From positions 1 through 64,000 of the forward strand of contig DAMCZI010000029.1 of NCBI GenBank assembly GCA_032095175.1: 64,000 nucleotides of DNA. Direction: 5' to 3'. Both the position numbers and the translations under genes were made by a program. Below, one piece after another: positions 32,167-41,169 of this stretch (the first letter of the stretch is position 1; every line of letters begins with the position of its first letter). The notes beneath the pieces were generated by a model, which was given only the letters and a program-made list of their open reading frames with translations, was not told the DNA's origin and ran no database searches. Source of the stretch: DAMCZI01 sp032095175. Its GTDB lineage: Bacteria; Bacillota; Clostridia; Clostridiales; Caloramatoraceae.

Positions 32167-33474
32167 TTATTTATTATCTTCCATTGGTAATCTTCTTGTT
32201 AATGGGTAATCCAGTGTTCTAAATACATGGTCTGTATGATGGTAAACTGGAATTCCCATCTTTGGTGCACAGCACATTACTGTGTTTGAGCAGTCGCTGC
32301 AGTTTGATATAAGAATTCTCTTTGCACCCTTGCTCTTTAAATATATAATTCCTTGAGCCTGTCCTGGACAATCTCCAGGAGTCTGGCACTTGTTAGCACC
32401 TCTAACATCAACAACGTTTTTACACTTTGTTACTGCAACAACCTCAGCACCCATCTTTGCTGCAACGTCCCTTAGTCTTTCTTCATTTGCACCACAGGCA
32501 CAAACTAAAAGTCCTATTGGTCCATCGTATCTTGGGAATGGTATTGTAACTATTGCTCCACCTGACATCTTTGTTACAACTGCATTATCTAAGTCCTCTG
32601 CCTTACCTGTATAAGGTCCTCCAATGATTACCTCACCATATTCTCCATCGATGCCACCACATTCATCAATTAAACCTTTTATTGATGAGCCAACCGGTAT
32701 CTGGAAAAGAAGATGAGGTGCATTTCCACCCTTTATCTTTCCTATAACAGTGATGTCCTTATCTATAACAGGCTTTCTATCCTCAACTGCCCTTGTTATG
32801 TTTGCAAGGGTTTCAGCATTCATAACTACACATTTTGCATCTAATGGAAGCTGTGTAGGTTCAAGCCATTTATCAAATATAGCATGAATTATTGCCCTTT
32901 CCTCTCCCATTGGATACATATCCTTTAGCTCTTTTATCTCTATATTCTTAGGACCTGATATGTACTTGGTTATAGCTTCAATCGCCTCTTTATGCTTGCC
33001 TTTAATTGCTATGTATGCCTTTGGCGCACCTGTTGCCTTCATTGCATACTCTATTCCTCTTACTACAAGACCTGGGTCACTTTCAAGCATACCCATATTG
33101 TGATGAAGTGCAGGCTCACACTCAACACAATTTGCTATTATGTATCCATCTGGAATATTGGCCTTAAGCTTAACATGTGTTGGGAACCCAGCACCACCAG
33201 CACCAACGATTCCTGCTTCATACACAGTATCTATTATTGAATCACATTCCTTGATTTTAATGTAATCCTTACTCTGATTGTCATCTGCTTCTATTACTAT
33301 TTCTTTATCATTAATGTTTTGAACCTTTCCGGAAACGCTTGAGTGTATTCTTGCACCTAAACCAGTTGGTTCAGCAATACACTCTCCCCTTTTTACCTCC
33401 TGACCAACCTTTACAATTGGGGAATCAGGAGCTCCAACATGCATCTTTAGTGGAAATCTATATAAATTTCCCAT
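32167..33474 (-). CDS. prdC: Proline reductase-associated electron transfer protein PrdC (RnfC-like)
   Basis: 435 residues related to RnfC. It has an N-terminal barrel-sandwich domain (about 15-75), the nucleotide/flavin segment GAGGAGFPTHVKL near 92-104, an SLBB-like region, and a Cys-rich C-terminus (CACGANEERL, KCQTPGDCPG, CSDCSNTVMCC). It is thought to pass electrons from NADH to the reductase. No in-frame TGA occurs, so this is an all-Cys form. First gene of the operon; ATG follows TTGGAGGCGATTAA, ~27 nt from the start predicted by the sigma-54 promoter. Confidence 0.93.
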   Translation of the reverse strand: MGNLYRFPLKMHVGAPDSPIVKVGQEVKRGECIAEPTGLGARIHSSVSGKVQNINDKEIVIEADDNQSKDYIKIKECDSIIDTVYEAGIVGAGGAGFPTHVKLKANIPDGYIIANCVECEPALHHNMGMLESDPGLVVRGIEYAMKATGAPKAYIAIKGKHKEAIEAITKYISGPKNIEIKELKDMYPMGEERAIIHAIFDKWLEPTQLPLDAKCVVMNAETLANITRAVEDRKPVIDKDITVIGKIKGGNAPHLLFQIPVGSSIKGLIDECGGIDGEYGEVIIGGPYTGKAEDLDNAVVTKMSGGAIVTIPFPRYDGPIGLLVCACGANEERLRDVAAKMGAEVVAVTKCKNVVDVRGANKCQTPGDCPGQAQGIIYLKSKGAKRILISNCSDCSNTVMCCAPKMGIPVYHHTDHVFRTLDYPLTRRLPMEDNK

Positions 33475-33510
33475 TTAATCGCCTCCAAAAATTTTTTCCA
33501 CATATTACTT

Positions 33511-33528
33511 ATGCAAATAGCATGCCAA
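33511..33528 (-). promoter_or_regulatory. Sigma-54 promoter of the prd operon
   Basis: Minus strand TTGGCATGCTATTTGCAT. The GG of the -24 element and the GC of the -12 element are separated by exactly ten bases, as sigma-54 requires, and the flanks match TGGCA and TTGCA. It predicts a start near 33501. A sigma-54 activator of the PrdR type is encoded 3 kb away. Confidence 0.88.
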
Positions 33529-33644
33529 TTTTTTCACAAATCATTGAGAACTGGTACATGCTTCTATAGACTAGTTAAATAGGGGGTTTAGGGATTATTA
33601 TGATTATCTATAAATGTACCTCTATTTATATTCCATAAAATTTG

Positions 33645-33769
33645 TGTCAAATATCTGACATTTATAATTTCTATATACATACCTCATAAGGTCTATATAC
33701 CATTTTGCATTGATTTTACTTAGAAAATAACCTCTGTCAAATTTCTGTCAGTATTCTAAATAACTGACA
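33645..33769. promoter_or_regulatory. Candidate activator (PrdR) sites upstream of prdC
   Basis: TGTCA-N6-TGACA at 33645-33660, then TGTCA at 33735-33739 and 33746-33750 (11 bp apart, one helical turn) and TGACA at 33765-33769. They lie about 120-250 bp upstream of the sigma-54 promoter, a normal enhancer distance. Assignment to PrdR is inference. The remaining part of 33475-33955 shows no gene. Confidence 0.55.
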
Positions 33770-33955
33770 CATAAAAATACCCAGTAGCTAGGATATAAGA
33801 AAGCTTCTATTCACCTATGCCATTTATCAACCACTAGTTGATGCTATATGTATTGTCCATAACCTAACCATCAATTTTATATCATTACACTCAATGCTAT
33901 AATGAAATCATAAACAGTACTGTTGATATAAAATAAAGTGTAAAGGTGTGGTTTT

Positions 33956-35365
33956 ATGCTAAACAAAAATGTATTTTCAAAAAAGTTCATAGATCTTAGA
34001 ACAAAATGTGGGCTTTCGCAGAATAGATTAGCTCAAATGTTAAGTATCAGCAGTCAGGCAATATCTAAATGGGAAAATGCTCAAAGTCTACCTGATATTG
34101 AGATGCTTGTTCCTATTGCCAGGGTTTTTGGTGTTACTGTTGATTTTCTATTGAATGATGATCAAACTACTGATTGTACAGAAATAACTCCTATAAATTC
34201 TGAATTCCTTTCTGCCTATGAGCTTTCTTCTGATAACGGTAAAATAATAAGTGCAATAAAAGATTATATGCATAGAGAAGATTTATATAATGCTGCAAAG
34301 CTAATGGAAAATGGAGAACTAGACATTAATATTGACTTCAGAGTTAAAACATTTATTGATGGAAAAGCAGAATATACCAGTAAATCTATTCCTTTAAACA
34401 GACTTAAGCCTGAAATTATAGGTTCTATGGCAGAGCCTGTTGTAGATCTTATAATGAAATCTATAGGCAAAACATATCATACATTAAGAAGTATTATACC
34501 CCTTTTACATTGTCCTGCCTGCAGGTGTGAATTAACGTTTGAAAAGTCTAAGAATGAAGAACTTATTTGCCAAAATAATCATCATTTTAGGATTGTTGAT
34601 GGTATAGTACACTTTGGAACAACAGAAGATCCAGGTAACAACTGGTCATACTGTTTCAAATCCTATGGTGAATATGTTGAGATGCAGAAAGGATTTGTTG
34701 CAAGATACTCTACTCCAAGGGATATAGAGCTTCAGCATAAAATGATAAATTACATTAGAAAAAGAAAACCATCTATTTTGGTTGATGTTGCAAGTGGCCA
34801 GGGCTGTTTTGCCCAGCACCTTATACAGGATGCAGATTGGCCTGTAACCCTTGTCTTAACTGACTTAAGCCATCGCATTTTAAAATATAATAAACGATAC
34901 ATAGAAGATAACTTCTTCAATCCAAATGTTAAGGTCATATATATCGCCTGTAATGCAGCAAATTTTCCTTTCAAGGATAATAGTATAAATGCAGCTGTAT
35001 CCTGGTATGGATATGACAATATAGAAAACTATATTAAAAGTCTTGAAGAAACAAGAAGAATACTAAAGCAAGGTGATATATGTGTATTCGGGACAACCAT
35101 CGTTGATGATGCAAATTCAGACTTGGTCAGAAAGTGGTATAATTTGTTTGCTAAATCTCCAGATTGGGCAGATGCAGTGAATTGGTTTTATGATAAAGTT
35201 AATGACAGAGCAAAGTGGATAGATATTTTAAGAGATATAGGATACAAAAATATTAACATCGAAAAATGCTGGGATGAGTACGAAGCTCCAGATGTTGATA
35301 TTGTTCCATTCAAGAACGAAGCACTGCAGTGGATGGGTGGAGCAATTATTTCTATTGAAAAATGA
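33956..35365 (+). CDS. HTH (XRE) - RlmA-like zinc ribbon - methyltransferase fusion
   Basis: 469 residues. An XRE helix-turn-helix occupies 8-65 (LSQNRLAQMLSISSQAISKW). A linker (~70-180) of unclear fold follows. A zinc-ribbon-like segment at 186-210 (CPAC then CQNNHH) and the phrase FRIVDGIVHF resemble the N-terminus of RlmA-type 23S rRNA guanine methyltransferases. A SAM-binding domain runs from ~275 (VDVASGQGCF) with LVLTDLS and SILK-like later motifs. The substrate may be rRNA or a small molecule. It is divergent from prdC and may repress its own gene. Direct DNA control of prd is possible but unshown. Confidence 0.82.
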   Translation: MLNKNVFSKKFIDLRTKCGLSQNRLAQMLSISSQAISKWENAQSLPDIEMLVPIARVFGVTVDFLLNDDQTTDCTEITPINSEFLSAYELSSDNGKIISAIKDYMHREDLYNAAKLMENGELDINIDFRVKTFIDGKAEYTSKSIPLNRLKPEIIGSMAEPVVDLIMKSIGKTYHTLRSIIPLLHCPACRCELTFEKSKNEELICQNNHHFRIVDGIVHFGTTEDPGNNWSYCFKSYGEYVEMQKGFVARYSTPRDIELQHKMINYIRKRKPSILVDVASGQGCFAQHLIQDADWPVTLVLTDLSHRILKYNKRYIEDNFFNPNVKVIYIACNAANFPFKDNSINAAVSWYGYDNIENYIKSLEETRRILKQGDICVFGTTIVDDANSDLVRKWYNLFAKSPDWADAVNWFYDKVNDRAKWIDILRDIGYKNINIEKCWDEYEAPDVDIVPFKNEALQWMGGAIISIEK

Positions 35366-35482
35366 TTTATGTAATGAATATATTACTTTTATTCACTACC
35401 TTGATTTTAATACAATAAATGTATTTTTTGATTAGCCATCTCAATACTATGATATAATAGTATAAAGGAGGGAGATGAATTT

Positions 35483-35785
35483 ATGGAATTAAGAAAGGAT
35501 AATGCTGTAATCATTCCTGAAGAAATTCTTCCATTATTAGATGATTTAGCACATGGAGACTCCTTAGATGAAAATGTTCGTATAGCCATAGCAATTGGAT
35601 TGTTTGTAACCAAAAGTGTTTCTTTAGCAAGAGCATCAGAAATAGCAGAATTGTCACTAAACGACTTCATATATATACTAAAATTAAAGGGTATTCCTTG
35701 GGGTGAATATACAGAGGAAGATTTATTAGAAGATGAAATTGCAATAAAAAATTTACTTAAGGACTTTTCTAAGAAAAATGAGTAA
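35483..35785 (+). CDS. UPF0175 family antitoxin
   Basis: 100 residues, short and acidic, with a ribbon/helix-like segment (SLARASEIAELSLNDFIYILKLKGIPW) typical of UPF0175 proteins that accompany DUF3368 toxins. ATG follows AAAGGAGGGAGATGAATTT. A TATAAT lies 25-30 bp upstream. It overlaps the toxin gene by eight bp. The usual role is to bind and neutralise the partner and repress the shared promoter. Confidence 0.85.
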   Translation: MELRKDNAVIIPEEILPLLDDLAHGDSLDENVRIAIAIGLFVTKSVSLARASEIAELSLNDFIYILKLKGIPWGEYTEEDLLEDEIAIKNLLKDFSKKNE

Positions 35786-36293
35786 GATTGTTTGTAATTC
35801 CAGTCCTATTATTGGCTTATGTATTATCGGAAAATTAAATTTACTATGGGAGTTATTTAGTGAAGTATATATAACCCGAGAGGTATATAAAGAAGTTGCA
35901 AACAATAATGAACTTAAAAACTATGGAGCAATGGAATTAAAAAATGCTATTCTTGATAAAAAAATAATAGTTTATAAAATAAAAAATGCAGAAATAGTTG
36001 AAGCTATGTTTGGAAGATTACATCGAGGAGAATTAGAAGTAATACAAGCTGCAAAGGAATTAAATATTAATATAGTAATAATCGATGATAGACCAGCAAG
36101 AAATAGGGCAAAGGATATGCTTCTCAAACCAATTGGTATTATCGGTATTCTTCAACTAGCAAAAAAAGTAGGTAAAATATCAGAAATAAAACCTTATCTT
36201 GATATGCTTATTGGAGAAAATTACAGAATTTCAAAGCTATTATATCTTGAAGCATTAAAGATTGCTGGAGAAGAGGAAAGGATGTTTGAATAA
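35778..36293 (+). CDS. DUF3368 PIN-like toxin
   Basis: 171 residues with the PIN-fold acidic pattern: an N-terminal VCNSSPIIGL (where the usual catalytic Asp of VapC is replaced by Asn), E near RGELEVIQAAKE and the segment IVIIDDRPARNRAK. The DUF3368/UPF0175 pair is a VapBC-like toxin-antitoxin module; RNase activity is presumed from fold. It overlaps the antitoxin gene and ends at a terminator shared with prdR. Confidence 0.83.
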   Translation: MSKIVCNSSPIIGLCIIGKLNLLWELFSEVYITREVYKEVANNNELKNYGAMELKNAILDKKIIVYKIKNAEIVEAMFGRLHRGELEVIQAAKELNINIVIIDDRPARNRAKDMLLKPIGIIGILQLAKKVGKISEIKPYLDMLIGENYRISKLLYLEALKIAGEEERMFE

Positions 36294-36294
36294 T

Positions 36295-36353
36295 AAAGAG
36301 CTAGGTATCGAAAAGGTTGAACGTATTTTCCCCTCTCCGATACCTGGCTCTTT
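36295..36353. terminator. Bidirectional terminator between toxin gene and prdR
   Basis: AAAGAGCTAGGTATCG (36295-36310) pairs with CGATACCTGGCTCTTT (36338-36353), with one mismatch; A- and T-rich ends fit both converging genes. Confidence 0.85.
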
Positions 36354-38106
36354 ATTCTTCCCCATATTTGTCAAGCTTGTAATACAACGTACTTCTCTTT
36401 ACATTAAGAATCTTTGCTGCTTCCTGTTTGTTCCCCTTTGAACGTTTTAATGCTTCCCTTATCATTTCCCTTTCAACTGATTCAATGGCTTTTTCGAGAT
36501 CCATTCCGTAATCTAATTTTCTTTGAATGTTACTGCCTTCTTTTAAAATGTATTCAGGCATGTCTTCTATGGTTATCTCTCCGTTGTTGGAAAGAACCAC
36601 CATCCTCTGGACTACATTTTTTAATTCTCTTACATTTCCTTCCCATTTATAGCTGCTTAAAATTGAATATATTCCAGGATCAACATTTTTTATATTTATC
36701 CTTTCCTTTTTGGATACCTGGTTAATAAACAGAGTTATCAAGTCCTTTATATCTTCGCTTCTATCCCTTAGTGGAGGAAGATCTATTTGTACAACAGCAA
36801 GTCTGTAGAAAAGATCCTCTCTGAAGCTTTTCTCCTTTATAAGCTTCTTTAAATCTCTATTTGTTGCAGCAATAATCCTTGCATTTGTTGATACAGGCTT
36901 TTCACTTCCAAGCCTGTATATTACTCCATCCTGCAGAACCCTTAAAAGCTTTGCCTGCATCTCCATTGGCATGTCCCCTATTTCATCAAGAAATAGAGTC
37001 CCGTTGTTTGCAAGTTCAAATTTACCCGTTCTTCCACCCTTTGAAGCCCCAGTAAAAGCTCCTTCAACATAGCCAAAAAGCTCACTTTCAAGGAGCTGAT
37101 AGGGTATTGCACTACAGTTTACCGCAATTAAATCTCCCTTTCTTTGGCTTGCATTATGTATTGCCCTTGCAAAAACATCCTTACCTGTACCGCTCTCTCC
37201 TGTAAGAAGGACACTAGCACTTGTTGGTGCAACCTTTTGAGCAAGGTTTATTGATTCTATCATACCCTTGCTTTTTCCTGTGATATTGTCGAAGCTGTGT
37301 TGAAGCACAAACTCCCTTTGATATGTATCCTGAAGTATTTTAACTCTCTTTCTAGCATCCTCAAGCTGGGTAGATAGCTTTACCTCTTCAGTAATATCCC
37401 TGTCAGTTGAAACAACTGCAACTATCTTATTTTCGGAGTTATATATGGGAATGGTACTTAGTATTACAGACTTTCCCTCAACAGGTTCATGCTGCATATT
37501 CTCTATTGGCTTACCATCCTTTAAAACCCTCATTATCATTGCATTTGGAAAAACCTCTCCAACATGCCTTCCAATTACCTTGTCTGTACTTATACCATAT
37601 AGTTTCTCCGCACTTTTGTTCCAATAACTTACAATACCCTTATCATCAGAAATGCAAATAGCCTCATGCATGTTATCAAGTATGTTGTTTTGGAGCTTAA
37701 GCATCTCATCTATCCTCATGTAGAATATATCCCTTATGCTGTTTTTGGAGACAACCCCAATAATCCTTCCATCTTCAACAACAGGAAGGCAGCCTATCCC
37801 TTTTTTTATCATCAAATCCCTTGCAAAACCTGCAGATTTATCCTTTTCTATGGTAATTACATTCTTTACTGCATAATTAATCACAGGTTCTTTAAAGGCT
37901 TCTGGCTTGTACCTTTTTAGCCTTGAAAGATCACTCCTAGTAAACACCCCATTTATTGCTCCGTCTTTACTCGAAATAACAATTTCATCTCTATTAAAAT
38001 TAAGCATTTTATCCAATGCAAAACCAATAGTCTCATCTCCATTAAGCTGTATAAAGTCTCTATCCATAATATCTAAAACTCTATCCGTAAGTCCTGATAT
38101 AAACAT
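36352..38106 (-). CDS. prdR: Sigma-54-dependent activator, PrdR type
   Basis: 584 residues: paired CBS domains (about 8-125), a PAS domain (about 135-250), a sigma-54 AAA+ domain (Walker A GESGTGKD, the sigma-54 contact loop GAFTGA, Walker B TLFLDEIGDM) and a Fis-type HTH (NKQEAAKILNVKRSTLYYKL). CBS-PAS-AAA-HTH is the architecture of PrdR, which turns on the proline reductase operon in response to proline. The sigma-54 promoter before prdC supports this. Three plus-strand genes separate it from prdC. The ligand of the CBS/PAS parts is not visible. Confidence 0.9.
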   Translation of the reverse strand: MFISGLTDRVLDIMDRDFIQLNGDETIGFALDKMLNFNRDEIVISSKDGAINGVFTRSDLSRLKRYKPEAFKEPVINYAVKNVITIEKDKSAGFARDLMIKKGIGCLPVVEDGRIIGVVSKNSIRDIFYMRIDEMLKLQNNILDNMHEAICISDDKGIVSYWNKSAEKLYGISTDKVIGRHVGEVFPNAMIMRVLKDGKPIENMQHEPVEGKSVILSTIPIYNSENKIVAVVSTDRDITEEVKLSTQLEDARKRVKILQDTYQREFVLQHSFDNITGKSKGMIESINLAQKVAPTSASVLLTGESGTGKDVFARAIHNASQRKGDLIAVNCSAIPYQLLESELFGYVEGAFTGASKGGRTGKFELANNGTLFLDEIGDMPMEMQAKLLRVLQDGVIYRLGSEKPVSTNARIIAATNRDLKKLIKEKSFREDLFYRLAVVQIDLPPLRDRSEDIKDLITLFINQVSKKERINIKNVDPGIYSILSSYKWEGNVRELKNVVQRMVVLSNNGEITIEDMPEYILKEGSNIQRKLDYGMDLEKAIESVEREMIREALKRSKGNKQEAAKILNVKRSTLYYKLDKYGEE

Positions 38107-38276
38107 ATTTTATCCCCCATTTATTTACTGGTAGTTAAAAAACCTGTGTATATATTTTCATTCCTCACACCAATAATACATCTATATTATATCATGGCAA
38201 ATAGTGTTTTATTGATAATTTCAATTAATGTTTAAATATGATTTTAATCAATAAATATACCATAATAGTATATCTA

Positions 38277-38306
38277 TTGACATAATTGCATATATATTAT
38301 TATAAA
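38277..38306 (+). promoter_or_regulatory. Candidate degV promoter
   Basis: TTGACA (38277-38282) and TATAAA (38301-38306), spacer 18 bp, ~85 bp before degV. The surrounding 38107-38391 interval is otherwise very AT-rich and without genes. Confidence 0.55.
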
Positions 38307-38391
38307 TTTTTAATTTAATTTGTCATAATATATTGAAATATTCAAACTATATTAGTAAAATGAGAAATAGTACATTTTAGAAGGTGATTTA

Positions 38392-39306
38392 ATGAAAGAT
38401 TACGTAATTATGACAGATTCCTGCTGCGATATGCCACGTCATTATATAGAGGAAAAAAATATTCCCTTTGTTGCCCTAACCTGCAATTTTAAAGGCAAAG
38501 AATATATTGATGATTTTGGATTAAGCTTGGACTACAAATCATTTTATGAAGGCATGGCAAATGGTGAAATACCTAAGACTTCTCAAGCAAATGCTGATGC
38601 ATTTTACAAAGTCTTTAAGAATATTATAAACCAGGGAAAGGACATTATATATATTGGCGTTTCCTCCGGTTTAAGCGGGACTTACAACAGTGCGAATATT
38701 GCCAAAAACATGATACTAGATGAACACAATGATGTAAGAATTACAATAGTTGATATATTAACCGCTTCTTTAGGGCAAGGACTTATGATAATGAAGGCAG
38801 TTGAAATGAAGGAGAATGGTGCAGGCTTTGATGATGTTATTAACTATCTTGAGAATAATAAAATGAAGCTTAACACCTATATAACGGTTAATGACTTAAA
38901 CCATCTAAAGAGAGGTGGAAGAATATCCACAGCAGCTGCCTTATTTGGTACAGTTCTTCACATAAAGCCCATACTTACAATAAACGATGAAGGAAGGGTG
39001 CTGCCTGTAATTAAAGCAAAGGGAAGAAAAAATGCAATTAGCACAATAGCTAAAATTGTTATAGAGAAAATTGAAAACCCAGAAGAAGCAACAATATCAA
39101 TATGCCATGGTGATGCTGAATCAGAGGCTTTAAAATTAAAGGAGCTTATACTAAAAGCAGTAAATGTTAAAAATGTAGTCATAAACTACATTGGACCAGT
39201 AGTCGGAACCTACGGTGGTCCTGGTGCTTTAGCAGTATTCTTTATGGGAAAACACAGACAAAACCATGTAATAGATCTTCACAATATTTCAGACAAATTA
39301 AGTTAA
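38392..39306 (+). CDS. DegV family fatty-acid-binding protein
   Basis: 304 residues of the DegV/FakB family, which binds fatty acids for phosphorylation by FakA. It begins with YVIMTDSCCDMPRHY (the TDS motif), has IGVSSGLSGTYNSA near residue 87 and the ligand loop SLGQG near 125. No fakA lies nearby, so its use may be in general fatty acid scavenging. AGAAGGTGATTTA precedes the ATG. Its TAA stop coincides with the target duplication of a MITE-like element. Confidence 0.92.
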   Translation: MKDYVIMTDSCCDMPRHYIEEKNIPFVALTCNFKGKEYIDDFGLSLDYKSFYEGMANGEIPKTSQANADAFYKVFKNIINQGKDIIYIGVSSGLSGTYNSANIAKNMILDEHNDVRITIVDILTASLGQGLMIMKAVEMKENGAGFDDVINYLENNKMKLNTYITVNDLNHLKRGGRISTAAALFGTVLHIKPILTINDEGRVLPVIKAKGRKNAISTIAKIVIEKIENPEEATISICHGDAESEALKLKELILKAVNVKNVVINYIGPVVGTYGGPGALAVFFMGKHRQNHVIDLHNISDKLS

Positions 39307-39463
39307 GGCACATTAAAAAAATAAATAAGTCAGATTACGAAGTAATTTTGATTATTTTCTAGGCACTCAATCACGCGCATACTAACTGTATGTAAGTGAT
39401 TGAGTAACGACGAAAAGAATCAAAAGGACGAGTAAGATGGCTTATTTATTTTTTTAATGTGCC
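39307..39463. mobile_element. MITE-like palindromic element, copy 2
   Basis: 157 bp, same orientation and nearly the same sequence as 28891-29047. It starts GGCACATTAAAAAAATAAAT and ends in the inverted form. TAA flanks it on both sides (39304-39306, the degV stop codon, and 39464-39466). The inner hairpin is ACTCAATCAC/GTGATTGAGT. Confidence 0.88.
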
Positions 39464-39579
39464 TAAATTCACAAGAACATAAAAACATGTAGCAAAAGAT
39501 ACACACCATGTGAAAGTTTTTAAGGGATATACAAAGCTATCAGAAAGATATTTTATTATCTAAAATATCTTTCTGATCT

Positions 39580-40239
39580 TTATGCCGATAATATAAACTC
39601 CTTAAATGAGCTAACTGTTGAAAAATAATAATCCGAATTTACTTCCATATAGTTTTTTATCTCTGGTATTATATGTGACCATCCCGCTCCTGCAAATGTT
39701 ATATTACAGCTTCTTGCCATATCCAAACCAGGTTTTAAATCATCTACTACTAATATCTCATAATTGTTTAAATCAAATTTTTTCATAATTTCTATAATTG
39801 GATAAGAATTCGGTTTCCTTTTCTCTTCATCCAATTCCCAACCAAATACCATATCAGGAGTTAAATCACAATTTAACATGTAGTCCCTCATAATTTGTTC
39901 ACTCTCCGAATGAGAAACAACACATATTATTCCACCTAATTTTTTATATTCTTTTATTAATTCAGGAAAACCACTATAAAAAGCAGGTACTTTTGCTTTT
40001 GTATAGCTTTTCCATATTTTATATTGGCATTCCTGCTCTTCTTCGCTAAACTTCAAGATATCCTTACATAACTCTGAAAATCCTGGATTAAAGCAATAGG
40101 AAACAAATTTTTCAAGACTTAAAGGATTCATATTAGGCCTTAATATTTTTAATGCTTCAACGAAGGATGGATAATGGATATCTGGTGTGCTCTTAACCAC
40201 AGTATCATCATGATCTAAAATTAAGCAGCGATATTTCAA
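39580..40239 (-). CDS. HAD family hydrolase
   Basis: A 219-residue phosphatase-like protein: motif I LDHDDTVVKS (nucleophile Asp and +2 Asp), motif II in VSHSESEQ and the C-terminal motif VDDLKPGLDMA. The TTG start at 40239 follows GGGGGGATTAAT; an upstream in-frame TTG lies before this ribosome site. A perfect 12-bp palindrome ATGAGCGCTCAT sits 53 bp upstream and may be an operator. The substrate is not known. Confidence 0.82.
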   Translation of the reverse strand: MKYRCLILDHDDTVVKSTPDIHYPSFVEALKILRPNMNPLSLEKFVSYCFNPGFSELCKDILKFSEEEQECQYKIWKSYTKAKVPAFYSGFPELIKEYKKLGGIICVVSHSESEQIMRDYMLNCDLTPDMVFGWELDEEKRKPNSYPIIEIMKKFDLNNYEILVVDDLKPGLDMARSCNITFAGAGWSHIIPEIKNYMEVNSDYYFSTVSSFKEFILSA

Positions 40240-40331
40240 ATTAATCCCCCCCAGCAATTTTAATTAGAATATAATCATGGTCATAACAGAGATGAGCGCT
40301 CATAATAGAGACAACTATTACTTAATATCCT

Positions 40332-40799
40332 CTACCAATTTTTACAAACATCAATCCATGAAATGCTATTTGAGTATTTTTCCAGCTCGTTAATATTGAA
40401 TTCAATAGCACTATTACTGCTGCCACAGGCAGGAAATACTGTATCAAATCTTTTTAAAGAAATATCAAGATAAACATCTACATTTTCATTTATACCAAAT
40501 GGGCAAACCCCACCAATAGAATGACCTATTAAAACTTCTACTTCCTCTGGAGCAAGCATTTTTGCTTTTACATGAAATTGAGCCTTGAATTTTGCATTAT
40601 CAACCTTGGCATCACCAGCCATAACAACTAAAACCGGATCATCTCCTGTCCTAAAGGACAATGTTTTTGCAATACGTTCCGGTTCACATCCAAGTGCTTC
40701 TGCCGCCAACTCAACTGTTGCACTGGAAACTTCAAGCTCCATTATTCTATTCTCCATATTCCATTGCTTAAAATATGCTTTAACCTTTTCAATTGCCAT
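40332..40799 (-). CDS. YbaK/EbsC family aminoacyl-tRNA deacylase-like protein
   Basis: 155 residues of the YbaK/ProX editing domain. Such proteins hydrolyse mischarged tRNA in trans (for example Cys- or Ala-tRNA-Pro). Motifs include RIAKTLSFRTGDDPVLVV with the conserved Lys, and GGVCPFGIN near 108. ATG 40799 follows TTGGAGGAAGTAAT. Exact tRNA specificity cannot be set from sequence. Confidence 0.85.
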   Translation of the reverse strand: MAIEKVKAYFKQWNMENRIMELEVSSATVELAAEALGCEPERIAKTLSFRTGDDPVLVVMAGDAKVDNAKFKAQFHVKAKMLAPEEVEVLIGHSIGGVCPFGINENVDVYLDISLKRFDTVFPACGSSNSAIEFNINELEKYSNSISWIDVCKNW

Positions 40800-41169
40800 T
40801 ATTACTTCCTCCAATGCATAAAAATTATATAAATCCTATTCTTCACACCAAATTCAACTCAGCTTGTATTCTATCAAAGCTTTCTATTGTAATAATCTTA
40901 CCACACCAACTCAATTTAATAAAACAAATCAATAGATACTTTGAGTACTTATTGTAATGTATAAGTTCTTCTTTAGCATATCTCTAATTTACAAATATTT
41001 CACTTTATTCTTTAAGACATATTAATAAGGGGATGCATACTAATTAAATAGTACAACATCCCCCATTTTATGCTGTTACCCTCTTTTATTTTCCATTTAT
41101 GCTGACTATATATTTGAATTATATAAGGCTAAACAGGAAATTGGTTATAACCAACAAAACATACTAAAA
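40800..41169. other. Intergenic region with possible terminator of the PTS-peptidase cluster
   Basis: No gene seen. GGGGATG and CATCCCC (41031-41066) form a hairpin with an inner TACTA/TAGTA pairing, about 100 bp past the aminotransferase stop; on the minus strand it is followed by TTATTAAT, a weak T-run. It may end the cluster transcript. Confidence 0.4.
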
